A stretch of 64,000 nt of DNA. Origin: Camarhynchus parvulus (lineage: Eukaryota; Chordata; Aves; Passeriformes; Thraupidae). The stretch's first letter is position 1. Each line of letters starts with the position of its first letter. The notes under the pieces were generated by a model, which was not told where the DNA came from, searched no databases, and saw only the letters and a list, made by a program, of their open reading frames with translations. This document shows, one piece after another, positions 1 through 13,700 of the stretch. The position numbers were made by a program, and so were the translations under genes. Location of the stretch: contig NC_044571.1 in the NCBI RefSeq assembly GCF_901933205.1, positions 58,713,994 through 58,777,993 on the forward strand, written 5' to 3'.

Positions 1-3000
1 TTTTCAGCCCTTAAAGAAAAATAAACATTGAAGACATTTATTATGGTTACAAGACTTTGCTGTAAGTTCCAGAAATGTTGTCTTGAGGTCACTGCATCGT
101 CAGAAGACCTGAAGAATTGCTTCTCTGCATGGAATGTAACAGCAATACCAGGTTTTAGCAGCATTCCAGCCAGCATTGAAGGAATTTGGCAGATATTACC
201 TTTACAGGCTCATTGTTTAATGTCTGCACTTTCTCTTGTCTATGCTTTCAGTTGAACTCCTTTAAAAAAAAGAGACAAGGGAGTATCAGTCTCTAAAATT
301 GATGACTCTGAAGACAAATGATTCTGGAGCAAAGAGTCAGACACTCTTCTACATTTTTTCTGAAAATTTTATTGGGTGAATATGTGTATTCTATTTAGAT
401 TCAATTTTTTTTAAATTTGATTTTTTTTTACTCCCATTTTTATTTTGCACAACTGTGAGAAGCTCAGTAGATGAAAAATGATACATAGGTCTGAAAGGTC
501 TAAAGCCTGTGCTGAGTAAGCATCATTCCAATCTGCTGCTAAAGCTAAGTGGTCAGGCACATGTTATTACAAAGTTCCTGATTCATCTCCTTTCATTAGA
601 AAACTTTCAACAGCAACAACAAAAATAAAAAATCCTTTCAATGTTTTTTATCTATTTTTTTCTTTTCTTTCCATACTAACACCCACTCTGGTGCTGCGAG
701 TTTAGAAACTGCTTTTTCTGAGTCTCTTAGTGGTTTGCACTACTCCAAACACAAAGCCATTGACTGGCACTTCAGAAAGTGATGTGAATAACTCACAGCA
801 TATTGGTTTTGACAACATAAAATAAAGGATTTGCCCCCCTGCTGTTATTGCCTGGAGGTGCTCTTGTAGAAAATAAAAATAGCTTCCAGAGGTAAAACTT
901 TGAGGGGTACAATTACACCATTTGTGTAAATGGAAAATCTGTGAGGGGAAAATGACATGAACTCTATATTATCAGAGCTCAGAACTACCACTGGTTTTTT
1001 GAATTACATGGCCACCTGCCACAATTTTACTTGAGATGTCAGTGAAATGGTAGGAACCTGTCCTAAAAATGAGATGAGTAGCATTTAAAATATTTCATCA
1101 CTGGTGATCTTCACATTTGCATGTAATATTTTTTGACATAAATACTGTTGAAAAGTCATCAGCTTTCCTTCCTCACTGTCTCATAAAGCAACCTGATAAA
1201 TACCTAATTTTCTTTTCAGTAAAATTATGCATTAATACCTTTATTCAATCAGAAGCATCACTAAATAATGCACCAAGCACTAATAATCTGAATAAAACCA
1301 ACAAAATCAGGGTTTGCTTTTAAAAAGCACATTTAATCTGGAAGAAACTCTAATTGCATTACAGAGCTTACTCTTTTGTCTACCACTTGTCATAGAAATG
1401 GATTTTAACACACTTTGTTAGCATGCTATATGGATCATCCAAACAGCATACAATACCCAGGAATTCCTTCATGCTGGACTGCAGCCATGTATTCAACACA
1501 ATATAGTTATTCTTTAAAAATACACAGCAACATAATGCAAGCTTTACTAAAATTAGCATGAAAATATGAATAGAAATAATATTCTAGTGGGAAGATCTTG
1601 GTTTTCTGTTTTTCCCTAAGTACAATAGCAATCCTTTTCATTTATATAATTTCCCAGTAGTTAGACCATTTATAAAAAAAGGAGACTGCCCCAACTCTAG
1701 GCCCTTGTCAATGCCTTGCCAATGGCAACAGCCTCAGCTTTAGTTGGTCACTTTGCTCAAACGTGGCTTCTGATTTTTCTTCACATGACCTGCCACAGCC
1801 TTGCTACTCTGTAAAACCACCTGCGCTTATTTCCTCATCACATCTGCAGGATTCACTTTTCCTGTCCCTCAGAAAGTGTCATCTGTCTTTTAAGTTCCTC
1901 AATCTGCTTTTATACTTCTGGGTCCCACTTCAGTCTCAGCAAAGGATTTGCAGCCCTAATACAAACACCTCTCTCAACTCGTTCTCCTTCTACTCTCTTG
2001 TATATTTGGCCCATCCAGCATGTCCAAATATGAATTTCAATACACTTTGAAGACATGCTACATCTGGTTGTCTGAAGAAGTGTAACTCAGAACTGTCATT
2101 TATGATGCTAATGTTTCTAATCTTTCCCTCCTCCTTGTTTCCTTCCAGCTGTGCTGTTCTATGTGTGTAATTATGTCATAAAACCTTAAGTAAAAGGGCT
2201 GTGAGCCCTCCTCTTGGATGAAATTCCATCCAGAAATGAATCTATCTGTCCCTCCATTTTACATATTATCACTGAGTAAAGTAAAAGAACAAGAAATAAA
2301 AAATAATATAAACTTACATTCCATTCCTTGAATGAACTCCTGGTATCACACGTGGGGGAGACTGGGGGCACAAGAGTGGCAGAAGAACTATATCTACCCA
2401 ACTCCTTATTATAGTACCCAAGACTTATAACTGATATAGAACTATTTGCAATTCTAACTCAGTATTTCAATATGCTGAATCCTGAAAGATAAAAGGAACA
2501 AAGGGGAAAACAAAGGATGCAGCATATTGATACCACAGATTAGCTCTTGTCTCCACTACTCATCCTATTTTTCTTTATTGCTTCTATTTCACAACTTGTT
2601 TTTCACAACTTGTTTCCACTTTTTGGAGTCACTTAGTGATTATCATGATGACTTCTAAATCATTTTACTTTAATTAGTCAGGCTTTGATCCCAAATAATT
2701 TTCAGTGTGGCCCAGTGCCAGTCAGGGTTGAAAATAATTTCTGTCCAGTATCAGTTTCAGAATGCAAAACAGGTCAATCTTTATACAGCAAACCGGTGAA
2801 AGATGAGGGAAGGTTTTGTTAGATGTTGATTAGAAACAGTTCCACAAGAGATTTTTTCCTCATTGAACACCAAATGAAAACAGTTAATGGTTTATTTCCT
2901 TTGTGGCATGTGGTGCCATTGTAAGTAGTTGTTGCTATATTAATTCCATCAGCTTCTTAGATTTATGTCTTGATGTATATTCAATCTCCTTCCTTAGTAC

Positions 3001-5200
3001 TTTTTTCCCTTCCTATTTTTGAGTGTTTTTTTTTCCTTATGCTGTTTTTCCACCAGAGTTGCTTTTACATTGAGACCAAAGGGGCTTTTATTTTTTTTTG
3101 CTTACAATTTTTATCGTGCAAATTTGAAGTTTGACAATAGTGGAGCAAGATAAGAGGCTTTCCCTAGAGCCTCTGCAAATCCTTTGCACAATGCTTTGGA
3201 ATTTAGACAAAATTGCTAAGCCCTTCAGATTGGTATCTATTTAGCCAATGAGAATTTGTATTATGATCTTTGTTATAAAGAACACCATGGGACAGCAAAA
3301 AAGTACTTATAGATTATACTGAGAAAGCAAGGAGTAGAATTTTAAGATGCTTTAAATAACTTTAGGGCAGAACATGAAGCACTTAGTCATATTGGAGAAG
3401 TACGAATCACTTGAAAAGACCCACGGAATTAAGTCTTAGAATTTGTGTAGGTATTCTTCAACATGACAAACACCTCTGAAATCCAGACCATAAATTACTT
3501 TCTGTTTTGCATCCAGTAAATGATGCATGTAAGGCCCTAAATTTCATCTTGAATATAACACTGAAGAAAACTTTATTCTTTAAGTGGATAAGTGTGATTT
3601 ATTTTACCTAACTTAGGACACTTAGGACACTTACAGTTTCTTCAGTCAATAGAGAGAGACGAACCTTCAGAGGTGACACATTATTTTTGATTTAAACAAC
3701 AACTTCATCATGTATGGTATTCATCCAATGAATAATTAACATAGTTTTCTTTTTTTAAAAAATCCCTTATTTCTAGCCTGCACATGGTTAGCTACCACAT
3801 GCAGCTGTTGGATATCAATATGTAGTTCACCAAGAATGAAGAAACATCTATTATCAGAAGTCTATTTCCAACACATGATAATATCCCTTTTAAAGTACTC
3901 TTTGACAAACTGAATAGCTTTAATTTCTAAAGCCCTTTATTTTTCTTAAAGATTTCTGTGAAACATGTAGGTAGTTCTTTCTGTTTCTTAAGCATTTTCA
4001 TGTTTTAATAAGAATTTTAATAATACCCCAGAAATGACAAGATACTCTTCACTTGATGAACTTTGGCAGTTTATTAATGACTTATTGGATTGCCCTAAGG
4101 ATAGTGAACTTAAATCAAATTATTCAGGGTTACAGGAGTTATTACTGTTACAGAGATTCCAAAAATATAGGGCAGTAATTAGATTTGGCCATATAGGTGT
4201 GAATGCCACCAGAAAAAAAAACAAAAACAAAACAAAACCAGAATAATTTTAAATATTAATATTTCATCTTTAGAAATTTGAAATGTCAAAGTGGTAAAAC
4301 CACAATCTAATATCTGTTTATTCTAAATAAATTTATTTTTTCAGGATCCAACCACAGAAATAGAACTTCAAATCCATGCAGAGGAGGATCAATGGATGTC
4401 ATTGTTTGATAGTACTGGAAGATGATGGAAGTAACAAATGAAAAACAAAGTTCTACTAGTGTCAAAGAGAAAAAAAGAGCACAGAGACTGAAATCCTGTT
4501 CTCCCCAGGAGACAAATTCAACCAAAAATTATAAAAAGACATATCTATAAATATGCTTATATTAATCTATATAATGAAATCTAACCTATATTTATGTGTG
4601 TGCATAAATATATATAAAAATACAAAAATCATACACAAGTCACACAAATATCTGCAGCACAGGATATCGTGGAACATAAATACAGTGAAAAGCTCTGTCC
4701 CAATTCATTGATTTCAACAAATCATTATATTAATATTAAAGTGTTCACACACATAATTCAAATTTAATTTGATCTTATTTGATATAATGGATAAGGAATA
4801 AAATATAATATCTAAATGGATTATGATGCCTGTAATGACCATTCCCATCCCCAGTCTCTTTAAAAAACACCTTGGTTACAGGAACCTCTAATTTACGTAA
4901 TTTTATAGTGATATAATGCCACAACAGACTAAGAAAAATATTATTTTTGCCCCCCAAAATCCCCCTGTATATAAGTATCAAAGCTGATGCAATCCTGCTT
5001 TAGGAATCTTAGTTGCTGGGTAGATTAACAACTGGAAACAATAGAAAGTCTGCACTCATTTTGTTCAGGGCTGTATAAATCCAACACAGAGATCACATTT
5101 CTTAGGAATTTGTAGAAGTGCTAATTCTAAGCAATTCTGCTCTATCTACTGATTCTAAATGCAATTGCATAGCAAGTAGAAAGCATGAAATTCTCATAGT
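1..5200. other. AT-rich non-coding DNA, nothing recognised
   Basis: No repeat family, coding exon or RNA gene could be recognised here. ORFs are short (under 100 codons), scattered on both strands, and not flanked by convincing splice sites. The only small structure seen is a direct duplication of TTCACAACTTGTTT near 2,586-2,615. The stretch is AT-rich with many T and A runs, as expected for avian intergenic or intronic DNA. Confidence 0.6.
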
Positions 5201-5790
5201 TAATTATATATGAGAGGGGAAAAAAACACACAAATTTTCAGCCCCTACAATTTGAAAATAAAGATATATGGGAGAGTCCAGGAAAAGAACAACAGGGGAA
5301 GAGCAGGATCTGCACAAAGGAGGAGCTGCAAAAAAGAAGATAACACCACACTAAATGTCATAATTTTATGGCATTTTGAAAGTAAGCAGATATTCCTGAG
5401 GTACAAAAGAGCAGGAAGAATTTGTAGGGATTATTTAGCTCTGAAACAGAGTATAGTTTCACAAAGGTGAGAAAAGTTTGGGAAAGGAAAAGAGCACATC
5501 AAAACAAATAAGGTTCCACCACAGCAGGAAGAGTAAAAGAAGGTTTACGTGCAGCAGAGGAGAAAGATGAGAGAACTGAAAGTAGTTAGTAGCAGTAGAA
5601 ACAGAAAGGTAAGGTAAAGAATGAAAGAGATAGAAGGAAATGAAAGAAGCAATAGAAGAATGTGATTAGGAGAAAAAGTAGCATGATGAATTAGAAGAAA
5701 TGTATCCCAAAGATCCAATTTGGGATTGCACAAAGCTTTATAGAGGCACAGAGAGATGAGAATAATCAGTGGAGATAAAAAGAACAGACC
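5201..5790 (+). other. purine-rich (A/G) non-repetitive stretch
   Basis: The plus strand is strongly biased to A and G, especially about 5,440-5,770, with many GAAAG, AGAAG and GGAAA words but no fixed repeat unit. It may be a degraded microsatellite or simply strand-biased DNA. The short ORFs on either strand have low-complexity composition and are not credible genes. Confidence 0.45.
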
Positions 5791-5899
5791 AAAAAAGTGA
5801 ATGAATGAATGAGTTGGATTAATTCAACAGGGAGAAGCAGTTAGATTGAAAGCAGAAAGCACTTTAGAACTGTTCCTCAAGGGATGAATTGCACTAAAG

Positions 5900-6656
5900 A
5901 AGATCCAGCAACTGTATCTTCATAGGTATAGCCTGCCCCTAAACATCTCCTTGGATGCAAAAGCAGCATTCGGACAGTAACAAGACTTGATGTTCCTCAC
6001 CTCAAAACCTCATTGTGTGCCATTCCCTAAGTCTTGTATCTGAAAGACCTGAGATCCTACATCTGAGCCTCTTCTACCTGAGTGAGTCAGCCGCCCTCTC
6101 CACAGTGCCCAACCCTGTCTCTCCCAAGGTCCAGGAGAATACTGGCTGAAGGGAACACACCTGCTCCTATGGTGGCAGCAGTCACTACCTCCTCCCACAC
6201 ATCCTCCGCCATCTGCTGCTCCACAGGATCTGAGGAGGAAGGTAGAGGAGGAAGAATCAGAGGGGTGGGACTCAAACTCTCCCTTCTAAGTGCAAAGTGC
6301 CTACAAGTCTGAAGGCTGTGGGTATACACTTCCCATTCATCAACCACATTGTTATACAAGTCACAGTGCTCCCAGTGACATTTTAAATGAATCAGCTACA
6401 GGCTATGCACATAGGATGATGGATTATGGAGCAGGAGCAGTTAAAACACCTTGAAATAAGAGCACAGAGAAACAGACCAGGGCTCTGAGGAGCATCCCAA
6501 GATGCAGAGAGACAGAGTTGCCGGCATTTACATGCCCTTTGCCTTGCCTGTGCAGGAAAACCTCTTCTCCTTGATACACCAGCTGCAGGCACAGATGTAT
6601 CAAGGGAGGCAAGGAGGCAAGCAGAACCGCCTAAATCAGGAAAACCAGTCAGAGAA
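5900..6656 (+). other. GC-richer block of unknown origin, upstream of an A-rich tail
   Basis: This block is visibly richer in G and C than its flanks and runs directly into the A-rich tract at 6,657-6,760. That arrangement would fit an old retrotransposed sequence on the plus strand with a degraded poly(A) tail. I recognise no protein or repeat family in it. The overlapping ORFs of 60-136 codons on both strands are of biased composition and mutually contradictory. No flanking target duplication was found by eye. The origin is therefore unresolved. Confidence 0.3.
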
Positions 6657-6760
6657 AACCCACAAAAAAACAAACAAAAAAACAAACAAAAAAAACCAAA
6701 ACCACAAAAAACAAAAAAAAAAAAAAACAACAACAACAACAACAACGAAAAAAAACACCC
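6657..6760 (+). repeat. A-rich simple repeat with CAAA and CAA units
   Basis: The tract consists of A runs separated by single C residues. It contains (CAAA)-like units near 6,670-6,690, a run of 14 A, then about six CAA triplets near 6,727-6,746 followed by another A run. It could be a degraded poly(A) tail of a retrocopy or an independent microsatellite. CR1 elements do not leave poly(A) tails, so a CR1 source is unlikely. Confidence 0.85.
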
Positions 6761-8170
6761 AAGCAAGAAGAGTAAATTAACTCTGTCTGATGATGGTTTC
6801 ACAACCTCACAACCGGTTGGAGCACACTGCTGCTACCCTTACAGGGACACTTTGACCTTCCCTGAGGGAATAAATACCAACCTGAAAGGATTAAAACCAG
6901 CCCTCACCTGCTATACATCCCCTAGAATGTATTCTAGTTGCATATCCCTGGTGCAAAGCAGACACAAATTTGCTTTGAAATTTGTCCGTGACATGTAGCC
7001 TCAAGTGCTGGGCCCTCAGCACTTGGTGTGAGCAGCACCTCCTGTGGCAGGAGGGCTGACTGCCTTGCCAGGACCTTGTTGAGGTGAGGGATAATGGGGT
7101 GCCTCGGCAGGAGAGTGCAAGATCTCCTTAAAGTCAGGGATATTCTTTTTGTCATTGATGAGGACATAAGTGGGAGAACATGGCTGTGGCTGACAATGAC
7201 AATTGTCATGGGAAGTTAGAGGAAAAACAAGGTCTTTTACTAAGTAAAAGAAAAGGTAGCCTTGCCTGTCTTGTCACATTATCCAACTGGCATCAGATCT
7301 AACAACTCAGGCTAAAGCATGAGCCCTTGGTAATAGAGTTTTGCAACTATTTTGACAAAGGACTCTGCTTGAAGAACTTAAGAACCGAGCCTAGAAATTC
7401 TATAATTAAGTCCTTTATATTGCAAACCTTTAGCTCAAGAAACGAAAATAGTTTGACTTGAGAAAACACCCATCACAAGCTACCATTAACTGGCATCTTA
7501 CTGAACTGGGATGCTACCAAACAAGTGCACCAAGGAACACTTTTGTTCCAACACACTCTGTGTCTCAGATATATTTATAGTAATTAAGATTAGAAGCTGT
7601 GAAGAAGAAACAGATCACTAGACAGAACAACACCAAAGTAGAATTCTAATGTCAATTTGAAGTTAGTTGAAAAAGGCTTAGGGCAAGGTATGGTATTGTT
7701 GCCTTTTTTTTTTTTTCTGTGTGATAAATGAGGTGACAAAATAAAGCTAATTTATTTGTCAGAAAAGGCTTCTGTATAATGAGAAGAATAGGTGTATGTG
7801 TTTACTAGATTGCCCATTTTGATTTCTCAAAGGAATATATAAATATTTTGTTTCTATGATCATCCCTTTGAAAGCTATGTATTGTGGCACTCTTCCTTCC
7901 CAACAATTATTAATAAAGGGATACAAAATTAATTGCTTAGCATTTAATTCCAAGTTTCATTAATTTGTTGTCAGTATTTCCTTTAGGTAAGTGGCATCTG
8001 AGCTAGACTGTCCTTTCAGGCTCTATTATAGAGCATTGCATTCAAATTAACCATGATATTTCTGTTCTTCTGTGTGCCTCCATACTTTCAAAAAAACAAC
8101 TGCTTATATTATAGATGCACAAAATTGCATGTGTGTCTATAATATTTTATATAAATATATACATGTCCAG
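6761..8170. other. non-coding DNA, nothing recognised
   Basis: No family recognised. A 14-bp perfect palindrome, ATGACAATTGTCAT, lies at 7,196-7,209, and a 13-T run lies at about 7,704-7,716. About 6,930-7,210 is somewhat GC-richer than its surroundings, without an identifiable source. Confidence 0.5.
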
Positions 8171-8790
8171 CTTAGTGCTAGGTGGATGCTAAAGGTGTCT
8201 GGTGTCTGCCTTCTCCAGCTGCCTCAGTTGTCTTCTCCTTCCTGCCCAGGCTGACACTCCCCTGTTTGCAGGTTACTGCAATACAACAGGTTTCCACATA
8301 TCCCAGAGGCTCATAGACACAGGCACACCCCTTACACACACCCAGCAGTTGTAGGATGGTACAGGTGCTCATCAACACACCCATGTCTAACTACAGCAGC
8401 AAGCACAACACTTCACTCGTGCTCCCAAGGCTCTCAGCAGGTGCAGTCCTGGTGGCATTCATTTACACGGCATGAAGGGTGAGATTCCCCAGGGAGAGAG
8501 CTGGGAAATCATCCATTAAGAAGACATAAGAAAAGAGGACAGCTGGGTTCATCAGGTGCAGGGGGTCAGCTAGGCAACAGTACTGACTGGGCCCATTTTA
8601 CATGTGACTGGCCCCTTTTACACTGGTTTCTGTTAATCCATACTTGTTCCTTCTGGCTCCTCTCTCCTCTGCACATAGCCTCAGCATTAGGTACAATCCC
8701 ACCAAGCCATTCCAATACCCAATCCACTCAGTGGCTTGCATCTTCATCTGTTGTGAACTCACTTTGTCTGGAGCCCATCAATCACCTTGA
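8171..8790. other. GC-richer block, possibly an old repeat, unidentified
   Basis: Base composition changes noticeably here, with many CCC, CAGC and CAC words against AT-rich flanks. This suggests an inserted sequence such as an old LTR, or a conserved segment. I cannot name a family, and no TG...CA ends with target duplications were found. An AATAAA hexamer follows near 8,899, downstream of the block. Confidence 0.25.
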
Positions 8791-10321
8791 CTGACCAGGT
8801 TGGTTTCTGACTATTGTGTTTTTTAATCCTGGTTGGTTATGGTTTTTTTCCTATGTCTGTTTTCCTCCCTTTCCTTTCCCAATCCTCCACAAAAAAAAAA
8901 TAAAACATCCTTACACATCAGATATCCATACCAGTTAGTTTGAATATCCATGTTTCTTCTTATTGCAATCTGTCTTACCATGTCTCAGTCAGGTTTGTAT
9001 CTGTTTGGGTTTTTTGTTTGATTGGTTTTATTATGATTCCTTTGCCCAGATATTCTTAAAAGAATAGACACATTCCTTCCAAATACTATTAGACTTAAAA
9101 TTTACAAAGTCCAGGTGGATTCAAACTCAGATTTTTTTTCCTATAGCTTGAAAGCTCAAAGGGAAGAAAGAAGAAACAGTCAGATAGAGGTGTACTCTGA
9201 CTACCTGCACAGCAGAAATCGGTATACTGAGAAATGTTCAGACACTAAAGAAGCTGAATAGCCTGTTTGCATTTCTTTTGTATTGCTTTCACTCCACCAC
9301 CTTGGCATATCAAGCTTGCTCTTTACATAGTGAAATTTTCTGAAGTGCAGGCTAAAAAAGCCAATCAACTCTTCCTCTTTAGATTAAAAAAAAAAAATAA
9401 AAAGGACAAATCCATCCCTTCATCCCAGTCTGCTTTATGTATAAACCTATGCATAGAGTTCTAGTTAAGGGATTTTTGAAAGTTTACAAATCTCATTATC
9501 ACCAATGATTAAACATGGATGGTTAACCCTGGAGATGAATTTGGGAAGAATTTTAAAGCAGTGATATTTGCCTCTAGATAATCAAGCCTGGGAAGCACAG
9601 TTTAATTTGTATACATTCTAAGCAGCTTCAAGTGTAGGTCTCCTCTGCACGTAGTTCTTTCCACCAATATTTCACTTGAAACTAATTTTTATCTTAGCAA
9701 ATTACTTCTAAGGATTCAGCCATGTTTTTCTTGTGCACCCCAAATTAAGTTAGTTCATTTTAAGTACATGGGCACAAAGGGGATATTTTTTTCATCGCAT
9801 TAGTTTTGATACATAGAATCATCAGAATATACTCAGAACCTTTTCTATTTGCAAACAAATAATAATATGCAAAGAGTAACAAATGCAGTTTTCATTGGTT
9901 ACATAGCTTCTTCCTTAACAAAAGCCTGACTTGTATAAGTTTTTGAAAAATAGTTTGAAGCGACATGGTCTTTCATCATGTTCATTGACTGAGCAAAGTT
10001 ACTGTTATGACATTGTAAAACACCAAACACACAACACAAGTAATTATGTGCATGCCAGTTTGTGGACGAAATAGTGGAACAGCTGTTTCATGACTCAGGT
10101 CATAACTAATAGAAGACATAATTAGCACAAGCTAACAGATTTTTAGAGAATGGGTGCTGTCAAACTAGCTTTTGACTATTAAATTGGAACTCTAGTTACT
10201 AAAGAGAAGAGAATTACTGCAATGTACTCAAGACCCTGTCCATCTCATTCCCTTCTTCCCTATCAAAAATAGCAAAAGAAATGCTTAGTGAACACCTAAG
10301 AAAATTCTTTTTGTTCATGTG
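8791..10321. other. AT-rich non-coding DNA, nothing recognised
   Basis: Short A and T runs (for example about 8,891-8,900 and 9,385-9,396) are the only regular features. No coding or repeat assignment could be made. Confidence 0.55.
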
Positions 10322-10705
10322 TGTTGCAGACATCTTTTCATCAAAATCCTTTCATTAGGATTTTTCCTGCTGAGAAGCTAAGCTTCAGCCACAAAATGTA
10401 AACAATAGTTATCTGCTGCTGTGGAATGCATCAGGTGTGTCTGTGATTGGCCCATCTTGGATGTTTACAATTTATGGCCAACCACAGCCCAGCTAGCTTG
10501 GACTCTCTGTCTAAGACACAAACCTTTGTTATTCATTCCTTTCTATTTTTAGCTTAGCCTTCTGAGATGAACCTTTTCCTTCTATTCTTTTAGTATAGTT
10601 TTAATGTAATATATATATCACAAAATAATAAATCAAGCCTTCTGAAATATGGAGTCAAATCCTCGTCTCTTCCTTCATCCAAAGACCCCTGTGACCACTG
10701 TCACA
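10322..10705 (+). mobile_element. solo LTR of an endogenous retrovirus (copy 1)
   Basis: This 384-bp unit begins TGTTGCAGACATC and ends CTGTCACA, giving the TG...CA termini of a retroviral LTR. A polyadenylation hexamer AATAAA lies at 10,627-10,632, about 75 bp before the end. A clearly homologous copy lies in the opposite orientation at 58,058-58,443, and that copy fixes both boundaries. The flanks are CATGTG (10,316-10,321) and CGTATG (10,706-10,711). They agree at four of six positions and differ only by A/G transitions, which fits a decayed 6-bp target duplication. A 6-bp duplication points to an ERVK-like (class II) element, by general retroviral knowledge. No gag, pol or env sequence is adjacent, so it is a solo LTR left by recombination. 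The sequence resembles LTRs I associate with passerine genomes, but the exact subfamily is not determined. Confidence 0.85.
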
Positions 10706-13700
10706 CGTATGTAATTTTAATACAGAGCAGCCTTCATTTCTACAATGAAATTGGTAATACCACTGATCTTTGATGCAGACTTAATAAGATGACTGGAGTC
10801 AAGATCATGATTTTGTTCATGCTTATCCCTTTAAGCCTAGTTTAGTTTCCCTTTTCATGGAGAAAACTTAAAAAAAAATAAATTAAAAACAGGGCAGCAT
10901 TAAACTGTCCATAGGCATGACTACATGAAATTGGAATATATTTGGAAATGTTGTACTTTGATCCCATTAAAATAAGGGAAAAAATAACAGAAGTGCTTTC
11001 CTATTTCAGAAATATCACCAAGGTGACTTCTGACATATTTGGGATGAACAAATTCTAGATGTGCATGCAAGTAGGGTTTGTTTTGATTCCCACCATTTTA
11101 TATCAATATAAACAATCACAAAGTTCAAAAGCTACTGTGAACCATGAAAGATTTCCCCTGAAGAAATGAAGCCTTCTATAGAGAAAAGGAAGGAAATTGA
11201 GGCAGCTCTATTGCACCTGATGTGAAACACTGCATATTTCCACAAATCACATAGTTCTTGTTTTAGATTTGCTTTTTGGTTTTCCCTATCATGCATGGAA
11301 ATCAGAAAGGACTAGAATAAATGTCCTCCGAGACTTTAATAAGACACTTCAACCAGGCTTTGTTGTAACTGTATCCCCAAACAGTTATTGTATCCTCTGT
11401 TTTACATAGGTACAAGAAAACCATACCAGGTCAAACCAATATACTTGCTCAGAAATATGCTTACTGCTGAGAGACAGATTGTCAAGCTGTGCCACGTCAT
11501 CCACCTTGGCCAGGTGTAAAGTCAAATTCACAAATTGCATACAAAGCAAAATAAAATTTAAAAATCTGAGTATGCTTAATTATGTTGTCAAAAGATCACT
11601 TTGTGCTCTCTCTGAATTTCAAAACATCCTCCTTGATTTTCTAGGGCTTCAGACATATTCTGATCTCTAATGTAATAATTTGACCACTGTATTAGAAAAA
11701 TATTTTTTCTCTCATAAGTCAAAAGAAAGCAGAAAAAAATCTAGAAAATTATTTATATTCTAAACAAGAAAAATATTTCTGTTAAAGGATGTGCAGATAA
11801 TTACTACAGCTAAGAGAACACAGAAAACCTGACTAACAGCTATTTGTTTGTTTTGGATAGAAATTCTACCAATTCTTCTATGTAGCATAAATTTCCATGG
11901 AGCTGCTTGCATCTTGTTTTGAATCAATGTCTCTGCTGAAGCTTCAGTCTCCAGAACAAGGTTGGAATGCAGAAATGTTTAGAATAGGAAGTGTCTCACC
12001 AAAAAGTGAGTAGTTCAAGGGAAAAATTTGCTAATTTCTTTTATGAGCATTTTACTCGTGCTAAGCACAAATGCCATAGGAAAATCAGAATTTGATTGCA
12101 TTTCATCAGTGACAAACAAATTTAAAAACTCAGTAAGATTGTTCAAGTCACAAAAATCTGTGCAGTTACAATCACAGCTCCGGAAACTGAACACCCCATT
12201 CTCACTGTTGTTTTTTTCTTAGTTTTTTTTTTTCCCTTGTAAATGTTCTCTGGATAGTACTGTATGGATACTCATACCGATGTGTCATCCTTCCTATCTT
12301 GCAGTGACTCAGGAAATTCATACTTAAGATGAACTTTCAGGCATAATTTACTTAAGATGTGAAAGTTGGTTTTTACTCTGAAGGCACATCACCAAGAGGA
12401 GAAAAGATTCTGGACATGGTGTTGACTGAATAAAACAGATGTACAAGCAAAAATAATTGAACTCACTTTCTCACAGTTGTCTTGACTCTACAGTACTATC
12501 AAAAACTACTTGCTTAAAAAATACCTTTTCTTTTTCTGTAGTAAAAAGAACAAAGTAGAGCACCTAAGTACAAACTGAGCATTTGTCACAATAAAAATTT
12601 ATATTTTCTTTAATCTTCCCATGAGATACTGTGACCTGAGACTGATCCTGAAAAAGTTTGCAACTAGTAATGCTTGCTTCACCTTCTACATCAGCATTCT
12701 CCAGATGAATGGGCCAGACATCATCACTGAACTCAGGTTGCAAATATGTTAAAGATGTCAGAAGGACTTCCTTGTTCTTCAATTCTCCCTATGTATGCGC
12801 TGACTTTATATAAATATAGATATGTATACACTACATCCTTTTGGTTCCTTATTCCTTTTCACTGAAGGCATACAAAATAAGGGGTCTCCAAGATCAGAAG
12901 TCCAGAACACCAAGATGTACTGCATGAGGCATCAAAAATTCTTAGTGCTGTTTGGGAAACTACCAGTCTTTGGAATGAGCTTCATATCCAACCCAAAATT
13001 TTTACTTATGTGTGTTGAAAAATTAACATTCACCTTCCTATCTCAGTAACTCTGAGAAAAAAAAAGTCAAACTGCTGATAAAAACCTATGGATATGGATA
13101 CTCACCAGTACACACCAGTTTTCATATACCACTGTCAACAATTCATTTAAAACCATTGTGATTTAGAATGAGATCTAGGTTTGAATTTCTGTTGGTATCT
13201 CTGTACCCATCTAGTGGCTTCAGACCATTGTTTGAAAAACAGATGTTTTGGTGGTTTAGGAGGTTTGTTTGGGGGTTGTGTATTGGTTGGGGATTTTTGT
13301 TCTTGGTGAAGCTTTTTCAACTCAACCTTCTATTTCATATTATCTGAAGAAAGATCTGATTTTCCTTGGCATTGCCCTTAAGGGACAATAATTAAAATAT
13401 TATGGATCTGACTGTCCTGGATGTGAACACCATTAACCACAGCGCTCTGGGGTTTGTATTGCTTATCCATATGCTTATCATATGCTTATCCATAGATGTG
13501 TCAGCCTCTGTCCTTACAAATTCCTTTAAGGTCATGGTTAAAAAATGCAAGTAAGAGCAAGGGAGAAAGAAGGGTGAAAATACCTAATACCTGGAAGAGT
13601 CAATTTTGCTTGCAGCATCAGATCAGATAGCTTAGAAAGCACTAATTTAATGGTCTGCATCCAATGTGCTCTGTTCCTTATAATCCAGGCAAGTTTGTTC

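Noticed and set aside
6392..6802. 136-codon minus-strand ORF with a hydrophobic N-terminal half
   Set aside because: The hydrophobic part (F, L, C and G runs) is the translation of the A-rich CAAA/CAA tract read backwards. It is not a signal or membrane segment of a real protein.
9815..9840. CATAGAATCATCAGAAT, similar to an inverted CR1 tail
   Set aside because: No 3' UTR words follow it on either strand, so the match is too short to call.
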